The notes under the pieces: model-generated
Seen by the model: the letters and a program-made list of their open reading frames with translations, nothing else
The model's database searches: none
Told to the model about the DNA's origin: nothing
Program-made: the position numbers and the translations under genes
Shown: piece by piece, positions 1-7,917 of the stretch
Numbering within the stretch: the stretch's first letter is position 1
Layout of the letters: each line of letters opens with the position of its first letter
Assembly (NCBI GenBank): GCA_009920595.1
Contig: RFZR01000004.1
Span: 1-24,133, forward strand
Length of the DNA stretch: 24,133 nucleotides
Reading direction: 5' to 3'
Origin: Alphaproteobacteria bacterium
Lineage (GTDB): Bacteria > Pseudomonadota > Alphaproteobacteria > Rhizobiales > Beijerinckiaceae

Positions 1-422
1 AGCTGATCGACTTCTTCATTTTCGGGATGGCCCGCATGGCCCTTCACCCAATGAAATTCGACCGTATGGCGTTTGACGACATCATCAAGCCTTTGCCAGA
101 GATCGGCATTTTTCACGGGCTTTTTATCAGATGTTTTCCAGCCATTGCGTTTCCATCCATGCATCCATTGCGTGATGCCTTGGCGCACATATTGACTGTC
201 GGTGTAAAGATCGACCGCGCAAGGTCGTGTGAGACTTTCAAGCGCTTGAATGGCCGCCGTCAATTCCATTCGATTATTGGTGGTTTGCGCCTCACCGCCA
301 TTGAGCGTTTTGCGCGCTTCACCATAAATCATCAAAACGCCCCAACCGCCCGGCCCCGGATTGCCCGAGCACGCGCCATCGGTGAACAATGTCACGCGTT
401 TTGGAGACTCTTCACCCGTCAT
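1..422 (-). CDS. rnhA: Ribonuclease HI, C-terminal end missing at window edge
   Basis: RNase HI cleaves the RNA strand of RNA-DNA hybrids in the cytoplasm, removing primers and R-loops. Reading leftward from ATG at 422, about 140 codons are visible. The product starts MTGEESPKRVTLFTDGACSG and carries the four family acidic residues: D15 in TDGACSGNPGPGG, E53 in NNRMEL, D75 in YTDSQYV, and D139 after the KGHAGHPENEE motif (residues 127-137). The frame stays open to base 1, so only the last few residues lie outside the window. Its ATG overlaps the thrB stop by 4 bases (ATGA), which implies translational coupling as last gene of an ispH-thrB-rnhA operon, an order common in Rhizobiales. The family assignment is certain. 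Confidence 0.96.
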   Translation of the reverse strand, partial: MTGEESPKRVTLFTDGACSGNPGPGGWGVLMIYGEARKTLNGGEAQTTNNRMELTAAIQALESLTRPCAVDLYTDSQYVRQGITQWMHGWKRNGWKTSDKKPVKNADLWQRLDDVVKRHTVEFHWVKGHAGHPENEEVDQ

Positions 423-1384
423 TGCGAATAGCCGTAATCACGCGCGTTTCGGCACGCTTCAAAAAAGCGAAGCTTGCGATAATATTCGAGCGGATCTTTC
501 GGACGCACCAGAGCGCCCGGCGGAACATTCAACCAATCGACAAGACGCGTGAGCATGAAGCGTAAAGACGCGCCACGGCATAACACCGGCAGCGCTTCAA
601 CTTCGCGCGGTTCAAGATCGCGAATGGCGCGATAGCCTGCAATCATCGCTTGGCCCTTGGTGATATTGAATGAACCATCAAGTTCAAAACACCAGGCGTT
701 AAGGCAGATCGCTAAATCATAGGCCAGAAAATCCGTGCAGGCGAAATAGAAATCGATCACGCCGGAGAGTTTGTCTTTTAAGAAAAATACATTGTCGGTG
801 AAAAGATCGGCATGGATGACGCCTTGCGGCAAATCTTTCGGCCATTCCGCTTCCAACGCTTGAAGAGAAGCCGCTGTGGCGTCGCGTAGTCCTGGCGTCA
901 CGGAATCGGCACGGTCTTTCGCCGCATCAAAAAGCGGCCGCCAGCCCTCCACTGAAAGCGCATTGACGCGTGTGCCTTTATAGTCTTGTCCCGCGAGATG
1001 AAGCCGTGCGAGCGCTTCTCCCACTTCGCGACAATGATGAGCATTGGGACGTGCAATGCCCATGCCTTCAAGAAATGTCACGATCGCAGCAGGACGGCCT
1101 TCCAATTCACCCAGCGTCTCGCCGCTTTTCATCCGCACAGGACGCGGACAATTAATGTCGCGCATCGCAAGATGATCCATAAGGCCGATGAAAAAAGGCA
1201 GGTCTTCTTTTTTCACGCGTTTTTCATAGAGCGTCAGAATGAAATATCCGCCTTCAGTGTGAAGGAGAAAATTCGAATTCTCGACGCCTTCTGCGATGCC
1301 TTTGAAAGACAACACACCGCCAATATCATAAAGCGCGATGAATTTTTCGAGCGCGTCCTCGGGGACATCAGTGTAAACGGCCAC
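419..1384 (-). CDS. thrB: Homoserine kinase, APH-fold type
   Basis: Phosphorylates L-homoserine to O-phosphohomoserine, the penultimate step of threonine synthesis, in the cytoplasm. The 321-residue product is the aminoglycoside-phosphotransferase-like ThrB of alphaproteobacteria, not the GHMP kinase of enterics. The Brenner motif HADLFTDN is at residues 191-198 (catalytic D193, N198) and the metal-binding Asp is D211 in GVIDFYF. The start is GTG at 1384; the resulting N-terminus MAVYTDVPED is typical of the family, which supports this start. It lies 3 bases after the ispH stop and overlaps rnhA by 4 bases, so the three genes are probably one transcript. Length is as expected for the family. 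Confidence 0.95.
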   Translation of the reverse strand: MAVYTDVPEDALEKFIALYDIGGVLSFKGIAEGVENSNFLLHTEGGYFILTLYEKRVKKEDLPFFIGLMDHLAMRDINCPRPVRMKSGETLGELEGRPAAIVTFLEGMGIARPNAHHCREVGEALARLHLAGQDYKGTRVNALSVEGWRPLFDAAKDRADSVTPGLRDATAASLQALEAEWPKDLPQGVIHADLFTDNVFFLKDKLSGVIDFYFACTDFLAYDLAICLNAWCFELDGSFNITKGQAMIAGYRAIRDLEPREVEALPVLCRGASLRFMLTRLVDWLNVPPGALVRPKDPLEYYRKLRFFEACRNARDYGYSQ

Positions 1385-1387
1385 GAT

Positions 1388-2350
1388 TTACCCCTGAACC
1401 TTTTCACGCAATTCGCGCGGCAGAGGAAAGAACATGGTTTCATCCGCCGTTGTGATCGTTTCAACCGTCACATCATAGCGTTCAGCAAAAGCATCAACGA
1501 TGCCTTCAACAAGAATATCGGGAGCGGAAGCGCCCGCTGTGATGGCAATGGTTTTTAAAAGCGGAAGTGTAGCCCACTCAATATCACGTGCTTCATTCAC
1601 AAGCTTCGCAATCGGCGCGCCGGCGCGTTCGGCCGTTTCCCGCAACCGTTGCGAATTGGATGAATTCCAGGAACCAACAACAAAGACCGCATCCGCGCGG
1701 CCTGCAACGGAGCGCACAGCTTCTTGGCGATTGGTTGTTGCATAACAAATATCTTCTTTATGCGGTCCAGCGATCAGCGGAAATTTTATTTTGAGCGCTT
1801 CGACAATATCACGCGTATCATCAACGGAGAGCGTTGTTTGCGTCACAAATGCCAGTGACGCCCCATCGCTTTGCGGGAGCGTCTCTATATCCTCAAGTGT
1901 TTCAATCAAAGTCACCGCGCCTTCCGGCAATTGCCCCATCGTGCCAACCACTTCAGGGTGTCCTTTGTGACCGACGAGGAGAATGGTGCGTCCGCGCTTA
2001 TGATGAATTTCGGCTTCGCGATGAACTTTCGTCACCAACGGGCAGGTTGCATCAATTGCGAAAAAATTCCGGCGCGCCGCTTCAGCGGGGACTGATTTCG
2101 GAACGCCATGCGCGGAGAAAATAACCGGCGCCTCGGTTTCGGGGATCTCATCAAGCTCGCGTACAAAGATGGCGCCTTTTCTTTTAAGATCATCGACGAC
2201 GAAGCGATTATGGACAATCTCATGCCGGACATAGACCGGCGCGCCATAAGTCTTCAGTGCCGTTTCTACAACATCGATCGCGCGCACAACCCCAGCGCAG
2301 AAACCGCGCGGGGCGCAGAGGAGGATTGTGAGCGGCGGTTTTAAGGCCAT
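1388..2350 (-). CDS. ispH: 4-hydroxy-3-methylbut-2-enyl diphosphate reductase
   Basis: Last enzyme of the MEP isoprenoid pathway; it reduces HMBPP to IPP and DMAPP using an iron-sulfur cluster. The 320-residue product begins MALKPPLTILLCAPRGFCAG. The three cluster cysteines are recognisable: C18 in RGFCAGV, C103 in DATCPLV and C202 in EDICYATTNRQ. SWNSSNSQRL (about residues 227-236) is the substrate-pocket motif. Start ATG is at 2350; the Shine-Dalgarno sequence is weak. It is the first gene of the leftward operon with thrB and rnhA, and it diverges from the HAD gene across 98 bases (2351-2448). That gap must hold promoters for both directions, but I see no convincing consensus boxes there. 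Confidence 0.97.
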   Translation of the reverse strand: MALKPPLTILLCAPRGFCAGVVRAIDVVETALKTYGAPVYVRHEIVHNRFVVDDLKRKGAIFVRELDEIPETEAPVIFSAHGVPKSVPAEAARRNFFAIDATCPLVTKVHREAEIHHKRGRTILLVGHKGHPEVVGTMGQLPEGAVTLIETLEDIETLPQSDGASLAFVTQTTLSVDDTRDIVEALKIKFPLIAGPHKEDICYATTNRQEAVRSVAGRADAVFVVGSWNSSNSQRLRETAERAGAPIAKLVNEARDIEWATLPLLKTIAITAGASAPDILVEGIVDAFAERYDVTVETITTADETMFFPLPRELREKVQG

Positions 2351-2448
2351 GCGAGAATTCCGGACGAGAAAACTTGCCTGTTTGTGAGGGCCGCGCGAGA
2401 AGAGGTCAAGCGATGCCGGTCGTTTTCCCTGTTTGAAGGATCCCGCTT

Positions 2449-3069
2449 TTGCCGATTGATGCTTTCATTTTCGATATGGACGACGTGCTCTGCACCTACG
2501 ATGTCGGGCGCAGGATCGCGGCTTTGGCCACTTTTTCTGGCCGTTCCGAAGCCGCAATCCGGCAGGCGATTTGGGAAAGCGATTTTTTGGACCGGGCGGA
2601 CCGGGGCGAATTTTCAGCCGACGCTTATCTTGAGGCGTTTGGCCGTCTTTTGGGGAAGACTTTGAGCCGGGCGCAATGGGTCGAGGCCCGCCGTATCTCG
2701 ATGACGCCTGATCTCCCGATGCTCAGTCTCGTCCGGTCACTCGGCCAAAGCCATCGCCTGGCGCTTTTGACCAATAATGACCGCCTTCTCTCTGAGACAA
2801 TCGATAATTTGTTTCCCGAATTGCGCCCTCTCTTTGGGCCGCATCTCTATGTGTCTGCCGATTTGACGCTCGCAAAGCCCGATCCGCATATATTTCGCGC
2901 GGTCTGTGATCGTGTCGGAGCTGAAACCAAGCGCAGCTTTTTTGTCGATGATCTTGCCGTGAATGTTGCGGGCGCGAAGCAAGCGGGTCTTCAGGGTCAT
3001 GTTTTCAAAGGCGTTGCGGGCTTCGTTCAGGCGCTCAAGAGCGCAGGGATCTCAACGGCACGTGATTGA
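2449..3069 (+). CDS. HAD-superfamily hydrolase
   Basis: A soluble 206-residue haloacid dehalogenase-like hydrolase, probably a phosphatase; the substrate cannot be read from sequence. Motif I is D9-M-D11-D-V-L, motif II is LLTNND (T108), motif III is the lysine of LAKPDPHIF (K143), and motif IV is FFVDDLAVNV (D167, D168). A helical cap region lies between motifs I and II (about 15-95), the arrangement of subfamily I members such as YihX-like phosphatases. The start is TTG at 2449, chosen because AAGGA at 2436-2440 sits 8 bases upstream and the core begins immediately. The next gene, a MATE transporter, starts 60 bases downstream on the same strand; a functional link is not evident. Confidence 0.88.
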   Translation: MPIDAFIFDMDDVLCTYDVGRRIAALATFSGRSEAAIRQAIWESDFLDRADRGEFSADAYLEAFGRLLGKTLSRAQWVEARRISMTPDLPMLSLVRSLGQSHRLALLTNNDRLLSETIDNLFPELRPLFGPHLYVSADLTLAKPDPHIFRAVCDRVGAETKRSFFVDDLAVNVAGAKQAGLQGHVFKGVAGFVQALKSAGISTARD

Positions 3070-3129
3070 CGGGGGGCGTGGTATGGTTCCGGCCTTGACG
3101 GCGCGGGCCCTTCATGCGGATTTGCAACT

Positions 3130-4485
3130 ATGAACGACTCAACCGCTCGCCCAGAGACGACCGCAAACACGGCGGGCAAATTTACAACAGGCTCAATCAA
3201 GCGCCATGTGCTCGTCATGTCTGCGAGCGGGGCTGCCGGTTTGATCTCCATCTTCGCCGTCGATTTTTTATCGCTTCTCTATGTATCGTGGCTCGGCAAT
3301 GTGAATTTCACGGCTGGCGTTGGCTACGCCACCGCCGTGATGTTTTTTTCGACCTCCGCGAATGTTGGCATGATGATTGGAGTCACCGCGCTTGTGTCGC
3401 GTGCATTGGGTGCGCGTGATCGTGAGCGGGCGCGGCGGCAAGGTGGCACCAGCCTTGTGATTTCCGCCATTGCGGCATTGATCATCACGATTGCGATTAT
3501 GAGCGCGCTTGATCCGATTTTGCGTTTACTTGGCGCGGAAGGAGAGACCGCGCGGGTGGCGCATCGGTTTTTGATGATCGCCATGCCTTCAAATGTCATT
3601 CTTGGTATTGGCATGGCGTTGTCCGGTTTGTTGCGTTCCGTTGGGGACGCGCGGCGCTCCATGTATGTCACGCTTTCAGGTGATCCGCTTTTCATTTTCG
3701 GTTTGGGCTTGGGAACTGATGGCGCCGCGATCGCCACGATTGGATCGCGTATTGTCTTTTGTATTGTCGGTTATCAAGGGGCGTTTCGCGTGCATGATCT
3801 TGTGCGCGTTCCAAAGCCGTTGGAAATTTTCGAAGATATGCCCGCTTTGTTTGGGATTGCTTTGCCAGCGGTGCTGACAAATCTTGCAGGCCCTGCAGCG
3901 GGCGCCTTTATGACGGCGGTGCTTGCGCCTTATGGTGATGAAGCAGTCGCAGCGAATGCCATTGTCACGCGGTTGATTCCTGTGGCCTTCGGAACGGTGT
4001 TTGCGTTATCGGGCGCGATTGGCCCGATCATCGGGCAAAATCTTGGGGCGCGCGATATTGCGCGTGTGCGCGCGACATTGAATGATGGCTTGTTGTTTTC
4101 AACAATCAGCATTGTTGCGGCTTGGGCGATCTTGGCGCTCGCGCATGAAGAATTATCGATCATCTTTCATGCGACCGCTGCAACGGCAGATCTCATTTCC
4201 TTTTTCTGTTTTTTCATCGCGGGGAGTTGGATTTTTCACGGCGCGCTTTTCGTTGCGAATGCGTCTTTTAACAATCTTGGCGCGCCGACGCTTGCCACCG
4301 CGTTTAACTGGGGCAAATCGACAATCGGCACCGTGCCTTTCGCGCTTTTGGGTGCTGAATGGTATGGTGCAAAAGGCGCTTTGACGGGACAAGCGGTGGG
4401 CGCTGTGTTTTTTGGTGTGGCTGGTGTGTGGGCCGCTTACAAAGTTGTCGATCGCGTTCAAAAAAGATGGACAACGGGCGTGTGA
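3130..4485 (+). CDS. MATE family efflux transporter
   Basis: An inner-membrane multidrug and toxic-compound extrusion transporter that exports substrates by exchange with H+ or Na+. The 451-residue protein is almost entirely hydrophobic apart from a polar N-terminus (1-25) and a short basic C-terminus. It shows the expected two-fold pseudo-repeat: two MatE domains at about 30-210 and 240-430, each about six membrane helices. The loop after helix 3 (SRALGARDRERARRQGG) and the matching one in the second half (IGQNLGARDIARVRATLNDG) are characteristic of the family. ATG at 3130 has only a weak CGGA upstream. The substrate and coupling ion cannot be assigned. It lies between the HAD hydrolase and a DUF937-like gene on the same strand. 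Confidence 0.93.
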   Translation: MNDSTARPETTANTAGKFTTGSIKRHVLVMSASGAAGLISIFAVDFLSLLYVSWLGNVNFTAGVGYATAVMFFSTSANVGMMIGVTALVSRALGARDRERARRQGGTSLVISAIAALIITIAIMSALDPILRLLGAEGETARVAHRFLMIAMPSNVILGIGMALSGLLRSVGDARRSMYVTLSGDPLFIFGLGLGTDGAAIATIGSRIVFCIVGYQGAFRVHDLVRVPKPLEIFEDMPALFGIALPAVLTNLAGPAAGAFMTAVLAPYGDEAVAANAIVTRLIPVAFGTVFALSGAIGPIIGQNLGARDIARVRATLNDGLLFSTISIVAAWAILALAHEELSIIFHATAATADLISFFCFFIAGSWIFHGALFVANASFNNLGAPTLATAFNWGKSTIGTVPFALLGAEWYGAKGALTGQAVGAVFFGVAGVWAAYKVVDRVQKRWTTGV

Positions 4486-4525
4486 AATAACGCCTCGTTG
4501 AATGTGTGATGGGGAGGATAAGCCG

Positions 4526-5086
4526 ATGATGACTTATCAGGAATGGTTGAAAATCGTTGAAGGCACGGAAGCGATGCGTGATGTCGCGCGACGTCTGGGT
4601 TTAGGCGATTCCGATATGCATCGCGCGCTTGAAGCTTTGATGCCTGCGACCATGATGAATGGTTTTGCGCAAACTGTTTTTGGTGCAGGGCGACCACCTG
4701 TGGGCAACCCGTTTGAAAGTTTTTTCGCCTCTCCTGAAATCAAGCGTGCTGTGGCCAAACAAGCTGCAGCTTTGTCAGGGATGAATGAAACATTTTTCAA
4801 TGACATTATGCCAGCTTTTGCGAGTGGCTTTGCAACCGCGGCTCAGCAATTCTCGAAAACGGCGACCTCTTCAGGTGCAGGTGATACTTCTGGTCATGCG
4901 ATGGGTGAGGCGATTGGCGGCATGATGGCGGCGATGATGGGTTTGGCGCCCGACAAAGCCAAAGAAGCAGACGCTGCAAAAGACCCCGCACAATTTGGAA
5001 TGCAAATGTTCGAGAGTTTTGTTAAAGCCGGACAAAATGCGCAGGCTGATTATCTTAAAGCCATGCAGGATATGTTTAAAAAATAA
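4526..5086 (+). CDS. DUF937-like conserved hypothetical protein
   Basis: A cytoplasmic-looking protein of 186 residues without signal peptide or clear membrane segments. The N-terminal part (about 12-50, VARRLGLGDSDMHRALEALM) and the middle (about 70-110, ending FNDIMPAFASGFATAAQQ) resemble the repeated helical units of DUF937/YidB-type proteins. A Gly/Met-rich stretch follows near 125-143, and the amphipathic C-terminus (MFESFVKAGQNAQADYLKAM) has a phasin-like look. I infer the family from pattern memory only. The start is ATG at 4526 because GGGGAGG at 4511-4517 is 8 bases upstream; an in-frame ATG at 4502 lacks such a site. It follows the MATE gene by 40 bases and converges with gshA, whose stop is 14 bases away. 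Function unknown. Confidence 0.7.
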   Translation: MMTYQEWLKIVEGTEAMRDVARRLGLGDSDMHRALEALMPATMMNGFAQTVFGAGRPPVGNPFESFFASPEIKRAVAKQAAALSGMNETFFNDIMPAFASGFATAAQQFSKTATSSGAGDTSGHAMGEAIGGMMAAMMGLAPDKAKEADAAKDPAQFGMQMFESFVKAGQNAQADYLKAMQDMFKK

Positions 5087-5100
5087 GTTTGCGTCTTATT

Positions 5101-6474
5101 TCAAAGATAGCGTGCATAATCATAGACTGGCTTAACTTCGCGCTTCCAGTCATTCAAATAAAGCGCGATGAGATCATCGGCTTGGGTTTTACCGCGCGCT
5201 AAGATCCGGCGTAACGGCTCGAGATAAAGCGTTTCATTATCACCGCGCGCATTTTTGAGCGCGCGACGCTCAAGACCATATTCGGCAATTTTCAAAAGTT
5301 CTTTTGATAGCTCGAGAACACTCATCCGGCGGATGCTTGTTTCAAGCGCGCCTTTCGGTGTTTCACGACGGAGCATCTCGCGCTCTTCGCGCGACCATGA
5401 TTTTGCAACATCCCACGCCGCTTCAAGCGCGGTTTGATCATAAAGCAAGCCCACCCAGAAAGCAGAGAGCGCCACAAGCATCGGCTTTGAGCCCGCATCT
5501 GCGCCACGCATTTCAAGATAGCGCTTCAACCGCACTTCCGGAAAAATCGTCGAGAGATGATTGACCCAATCAGAAAGAACCGGCCGCTCACCCGGTACCG
5601 CCGGATGTTTCCCCGCCATCAAATCGCGGAAGGACGTGCCGGAAACATCAAGATACTCGCTACCGCGCTTTAAGAAATACATGGGCACATCCATCGCCCA
5701 TTCGGCATAACGCTCAAAACCCATGCCGCTTTCAAAAACAAAAGGCGTCATGCCGGTGCGATGGCGATCCGTATCAAGCCAGATTGCAGAGCGCATGGAT
5801 TTATAGCCGTTCAACTCGCCTTCAGTGAAAGGTGAATTTGCAAAGAGCGCTGTCGCGATCGGTTGCAACGCAATCGATGTGCGTAGTTTCAAAACCATAT
5901 CCGCTTCAGACGCGAAATCGAGATTCACCTGCACGGTGGATGTGCGATACATCATGTCGAGACCGAGCGTGCCGACCTTTGGCATGTAACGCGTCATGAT
6001 TGCGTAACGGCTTTTCGGCATTGTTGGCGTTTCAGCGCGCGTCCATTCGGGGCTCATGCCGAGGCCAAGGAACCCAATATCGAGTTCGTTACCGGCAGCG
6101 AGAACGTCTTTGAAATGCTGATCGAGTTCATCCGATGTTTCGTGGAGCGATTGAACCGCAGCACCCGACAATTCGAATTGTCCGCCTGGTTCGAGCGAAA
6201 TCGCACCGCCGCCTTTTGAATCAAAAAGGCCGATGATTTTGTCTTTGTCATGAATCGGTTCCCAGCCGGTCCGATCCTGCATCGAGAGGAGCAGCGCTTC
6301 GATTCCCTTTGTGCCTTCATAAGGAACAGGCGCATGGGTTTTCGGACGGAAGGGGAATTTTTCATGTTCCGTACCGATACGAAACTTGTCCTTCGGCTTT
6401 GAACCCGCCTCGAGATACGCGATCAGCGCGTCGCGGTTTTCAATCGGGGTCTCATCAGAGATATCGCGGGCCAT
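5101..6474 (-). CDS. gshA: Glutamate-cysteine ligase
   Basis: Makes gamma-glutamylcysteine from glutamate, cysteine and ATP, the first and usually limiting step of glutathione synthesis, in the cytoplasm. The 457-residue product belongs to the GCS2-like class shared by alphaproteobacteria and plants: FRIGTEHEKFPF near residues 32-42, GGGAISLEPGGQFELSG, and MTRYMPKVGTLGLDMM, with the terminal YDYARYL. I chose ATG at 6474 (protein MARDISDETPIEN); the open frame extends 11 codons upstream to 6507, but those residues look unlike the family and GAAAGG lies just before 6474. It follows rsmE on the same strand after an 80-base gap (6475-6554) in which I see no gene, so the two may be co-transcribed. 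Confidence 0.94.
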   Translation of the reverse strand: MARDISDETPIENRDALIAYLEAGSKPKDKFRIGTEHEKFPFRPKTHAPVPYEGTKGIEALLLSMQDRTGWEPIHDKDKIIGLFDSKGGGAISLEPGGQFELSGAAVQSLHETSDELDQHFKDVLAAGNELDIGFLGLGMSPEWTRAETPTMPKSRYAIMTRYMPKVGTLGLDMMYRTSTVQVNLDFASEADMVLKLRTSIALQPIATALFANSPFTEGELNGYKSMRSAIWLDTDRHRTGMTPFVFESGMGFERYAEWAMDVPMYFLKRGSEYLDVSGTSFRDLMAGKHPAVPGERPVLSDWVNHLSTIFPEVRLKRYLEMRGADAGSKPMLVALSAFWVGLLYDQTALEAAWDVAKSWSREEREMLRRETPKGALETSIRRMSVLELSKELLKIAEYGLERRALKNARGDNETLYLEPLRRILARGKTQADDLIALYLNDWKREVKPVYDYARYL

Positions 6475-6554
6475 GGGGACCTTTCGGGACGACCACGGGC
6501 GACACACCCGGGGACAGGCTCCATAGGGGGTTCACTGCGCCAGTGCAATCCGGT

Positions 6555-7295
6555 TCAGCCGAAATCACCGGAAGTGGCTTGCAGAAGCGCAAGCGCAGCA
6601 ACAACCGCTGTATCGGCCCGAAGAATGCGGGGGCCGAGAGATATAGGTATAACTGATTGAATTTTTGATATTTTTTGTCTCTCGTCGGTCGAAAAACCAC
6701 CTTCGGGTCCAATGAGGAGAGAGAGCGGCCCTGCAAGTGGTTTTTGCAGAGCGGCCAGCGGGTTGGTAATCTCGGCGCGTTCGTCACAAAAAATGAGCGT
6801 TCGGCCTGCCTCCCATGTGTCGAGCGCGGTTTCGAGTTTCCGCTCTGGCAAGAGTTCGGGGACAGCAATGATCCCGCATTGCTCGGCGGCTTCGATCATA
6901 TTGGCAAAAAGCCGATCATGATTGAGGCGGGTCACTTGCGTGTGCTTCGTGATGACGGGCGCAATTCTCGAGACGCCCATTTCTACGGCTTTTTGCACGA
7001 GATAATCGAGCCGGGCCTGTTTTAACGGGGCGAAGAGAAGCTCGATCCTTCCCGGCTTTGTTTGCGGGCGGGTTTGACGGATGACGCTGAGTTTTGCGCC
7101 TTTTTTGCCAGTTTCCGTGATCTGCGCGAGAAATTCGCCGTCTTTCCCATTGAAAATTAGGACAACATCCTCGGGCTTTAGTCGGAGCACATGAAGAAGA
7201 TAATGGCTCTGTTCACGCTCAAGCGTCAGCGCCGTCTCTATGACGATCGCCTGATCGACAAAAAGGCGCGGGGTCCTGAAATCATAATCGGGCAC
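6555..7295 (-). CDS. rsmE: 16S rRNA (uracil1498-N3)-methyltransferase
   Basis: A SAM-dependent SPOUT-fold enzyme that methylates U1498 of 16S rRNA in the decoding region. With the start used here it has 246 residues, normal for the family. The N-terminal PUA-like part holds HYLLHVLRLK (31-40) and FNGKDGEF (48-55). The SPOUT part holds VQKAVEMGVSRIAPV (100-114), EQCG (138-141), LLIGPEGGF (193-201) and SLGPRILRADTAV (219-231), which form the trefoil-knot SAM site. I prefer GTG at 7295 because GGGGAGA precedes it at ideal spacing. An open extension to ATG 7343 or to 7529 would add atypical residues and, in the longer case, overlap the divergent gene at 7453. Confidence 0.92.
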   Translation of the reverse strand: MPDYDFRTPRLFVDQAIVIETALTLEREQSHYLLHVLRLKPEDVVLIFNGKDGEFLAQITETGKKGAKLSVIRQTRPQTKPGRIELLFAPLKQARLDYLVQKAVEMGVSRIAPVITKHTQVTRLNHDRLFANMIEAAEQCGIIAVPELLPERKLETALDTWEAGRTLIFCDERAEITNPLAALQKPLAGPLSLLIGPEGGFSTDERQKISKIQSVIPISLGPRILRADTAVVAALALLQATSGDFG

Positions 7296-7305
7296 GCTGT
7301 TCTCC

Positions 7306-7319
7306 CCGCTCGCGAGCGG
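7306..7319. repeat. 14-base perfect palindrome upstream of rsmE
   Basis: CCGCTCGCGAGCGG reads the same on both strands. Read as rsmE mRNA it ends where the GGGGAGA ribosome-binding site begins, so it could fold as a small hairpin at the edge of that site or serve as a protein-binding site in the divergent rsmE/7453 promoter region. It may also be chance in GCGC-rich DNA. Confidence 0.4.
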
Positions 7320-7452
7320 CAAAACCGCTTCTTTAGGGGCCATACCGTTGCCATAAAGGGCCTGTAAAGAGTTTTTCTCTATAGATTGATTGTCAGAGAA
7401 CGAAACTGTTAGTGACAGGTGTTCGAGGAAACGTCGCGAGGAGCGGGGTAGT

Positions 7453-7914
7453 ATGCAGACAACAGGGTTCACTTTTGGCGGAGCGCGTTTTGTAATTGCC
7501 GCCGCATTTGTTGGGTTGTTGTCGGGCACGACGGTTCATGCGGCCGATGATCCCTGTCAGGCGCTTGGTAAAGTTTTAAACGGCCGCGCACAGATCATTC
7601 AGGAAGTCCAATCCTATCGAGAAAAAAAGCCCACTGCTGATCAAGCTTGTGCGGCCTTTACAAAGCTTGCCAAACTGAATGTCACAGCGGTTGCCGCTGT
7701 TGAACGCGATGGCGCCTGGTGTCGCGCGCCGGAGGATCTCGCGGGCAGTTTGAAAAATCAGCAGAACGAAATTGATGCAGCAAAAAAGAATGCCTGCAAA
7801 GTCGCGGTTGAAATGAAAAAAGCGCAGAAGAATGGTGGTGGTACGCCCGCTCCATTTGGTGGTGCCGATGGCATTTTGGGCGGCGATATGAAGCTTCCGC
7901 AGGGTGCGCTCTAA
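7453..7914 (+). CDS. Secreted four-cysteine hypothetical protein
   Basis: I do not recognise this 153-residue protein. Residues 1-30 form a Sec signal peptide (MQTTGFTFGGARFVIAAAFV, then GLLSGTTVHA), with likely cleavage after A30, so the mature protein should be periplasmic. The mature part is mainly helical, with four cysteines (C35, C66, C90, C115) that could make two disulfides, and a Gly/Pro-rich tail from about 127. The start at 7453 is set by GAGGAG at 7438-7443 and by the signal peptide; an upstream in-frame ATG at 7390 would add a charged segment before it. It ends 3 bases before ubiA, suggesting co-transcription. Nothing ties it to ubiquinone chemistry. Confidence 0.72.
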   Translation: MQTTGFTFGGARFVIAAAFVGLLSGTTVHAADDPCQALGKVLNGRAQIIQEVQSYREKKPTADQACAAFTKLAKLNVTAVAAVERDGAWCRAPEDLAGSLKNQQNEIDAAKKNACKVAVEMKKAQKNGGGTPAPFGGADGILGGDMKLPQGAL

Positions 7915-7917
7915 CAT

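Noticed and set aside
986..1558. Open frame of 190 codons on the plus strand opposite thrB and ispH
   Set aside because: It crosses the thrB-ispH junction antisense and its product looks non-natural; both minus-strand genes are certain.
7296..7529. N-terminal extension of rsmE
   Set aside because: Would add up to 78 residues unlike the family and the longest form overlaps the divergent secreted-protein gene; GTG 7295 has a strong SD.
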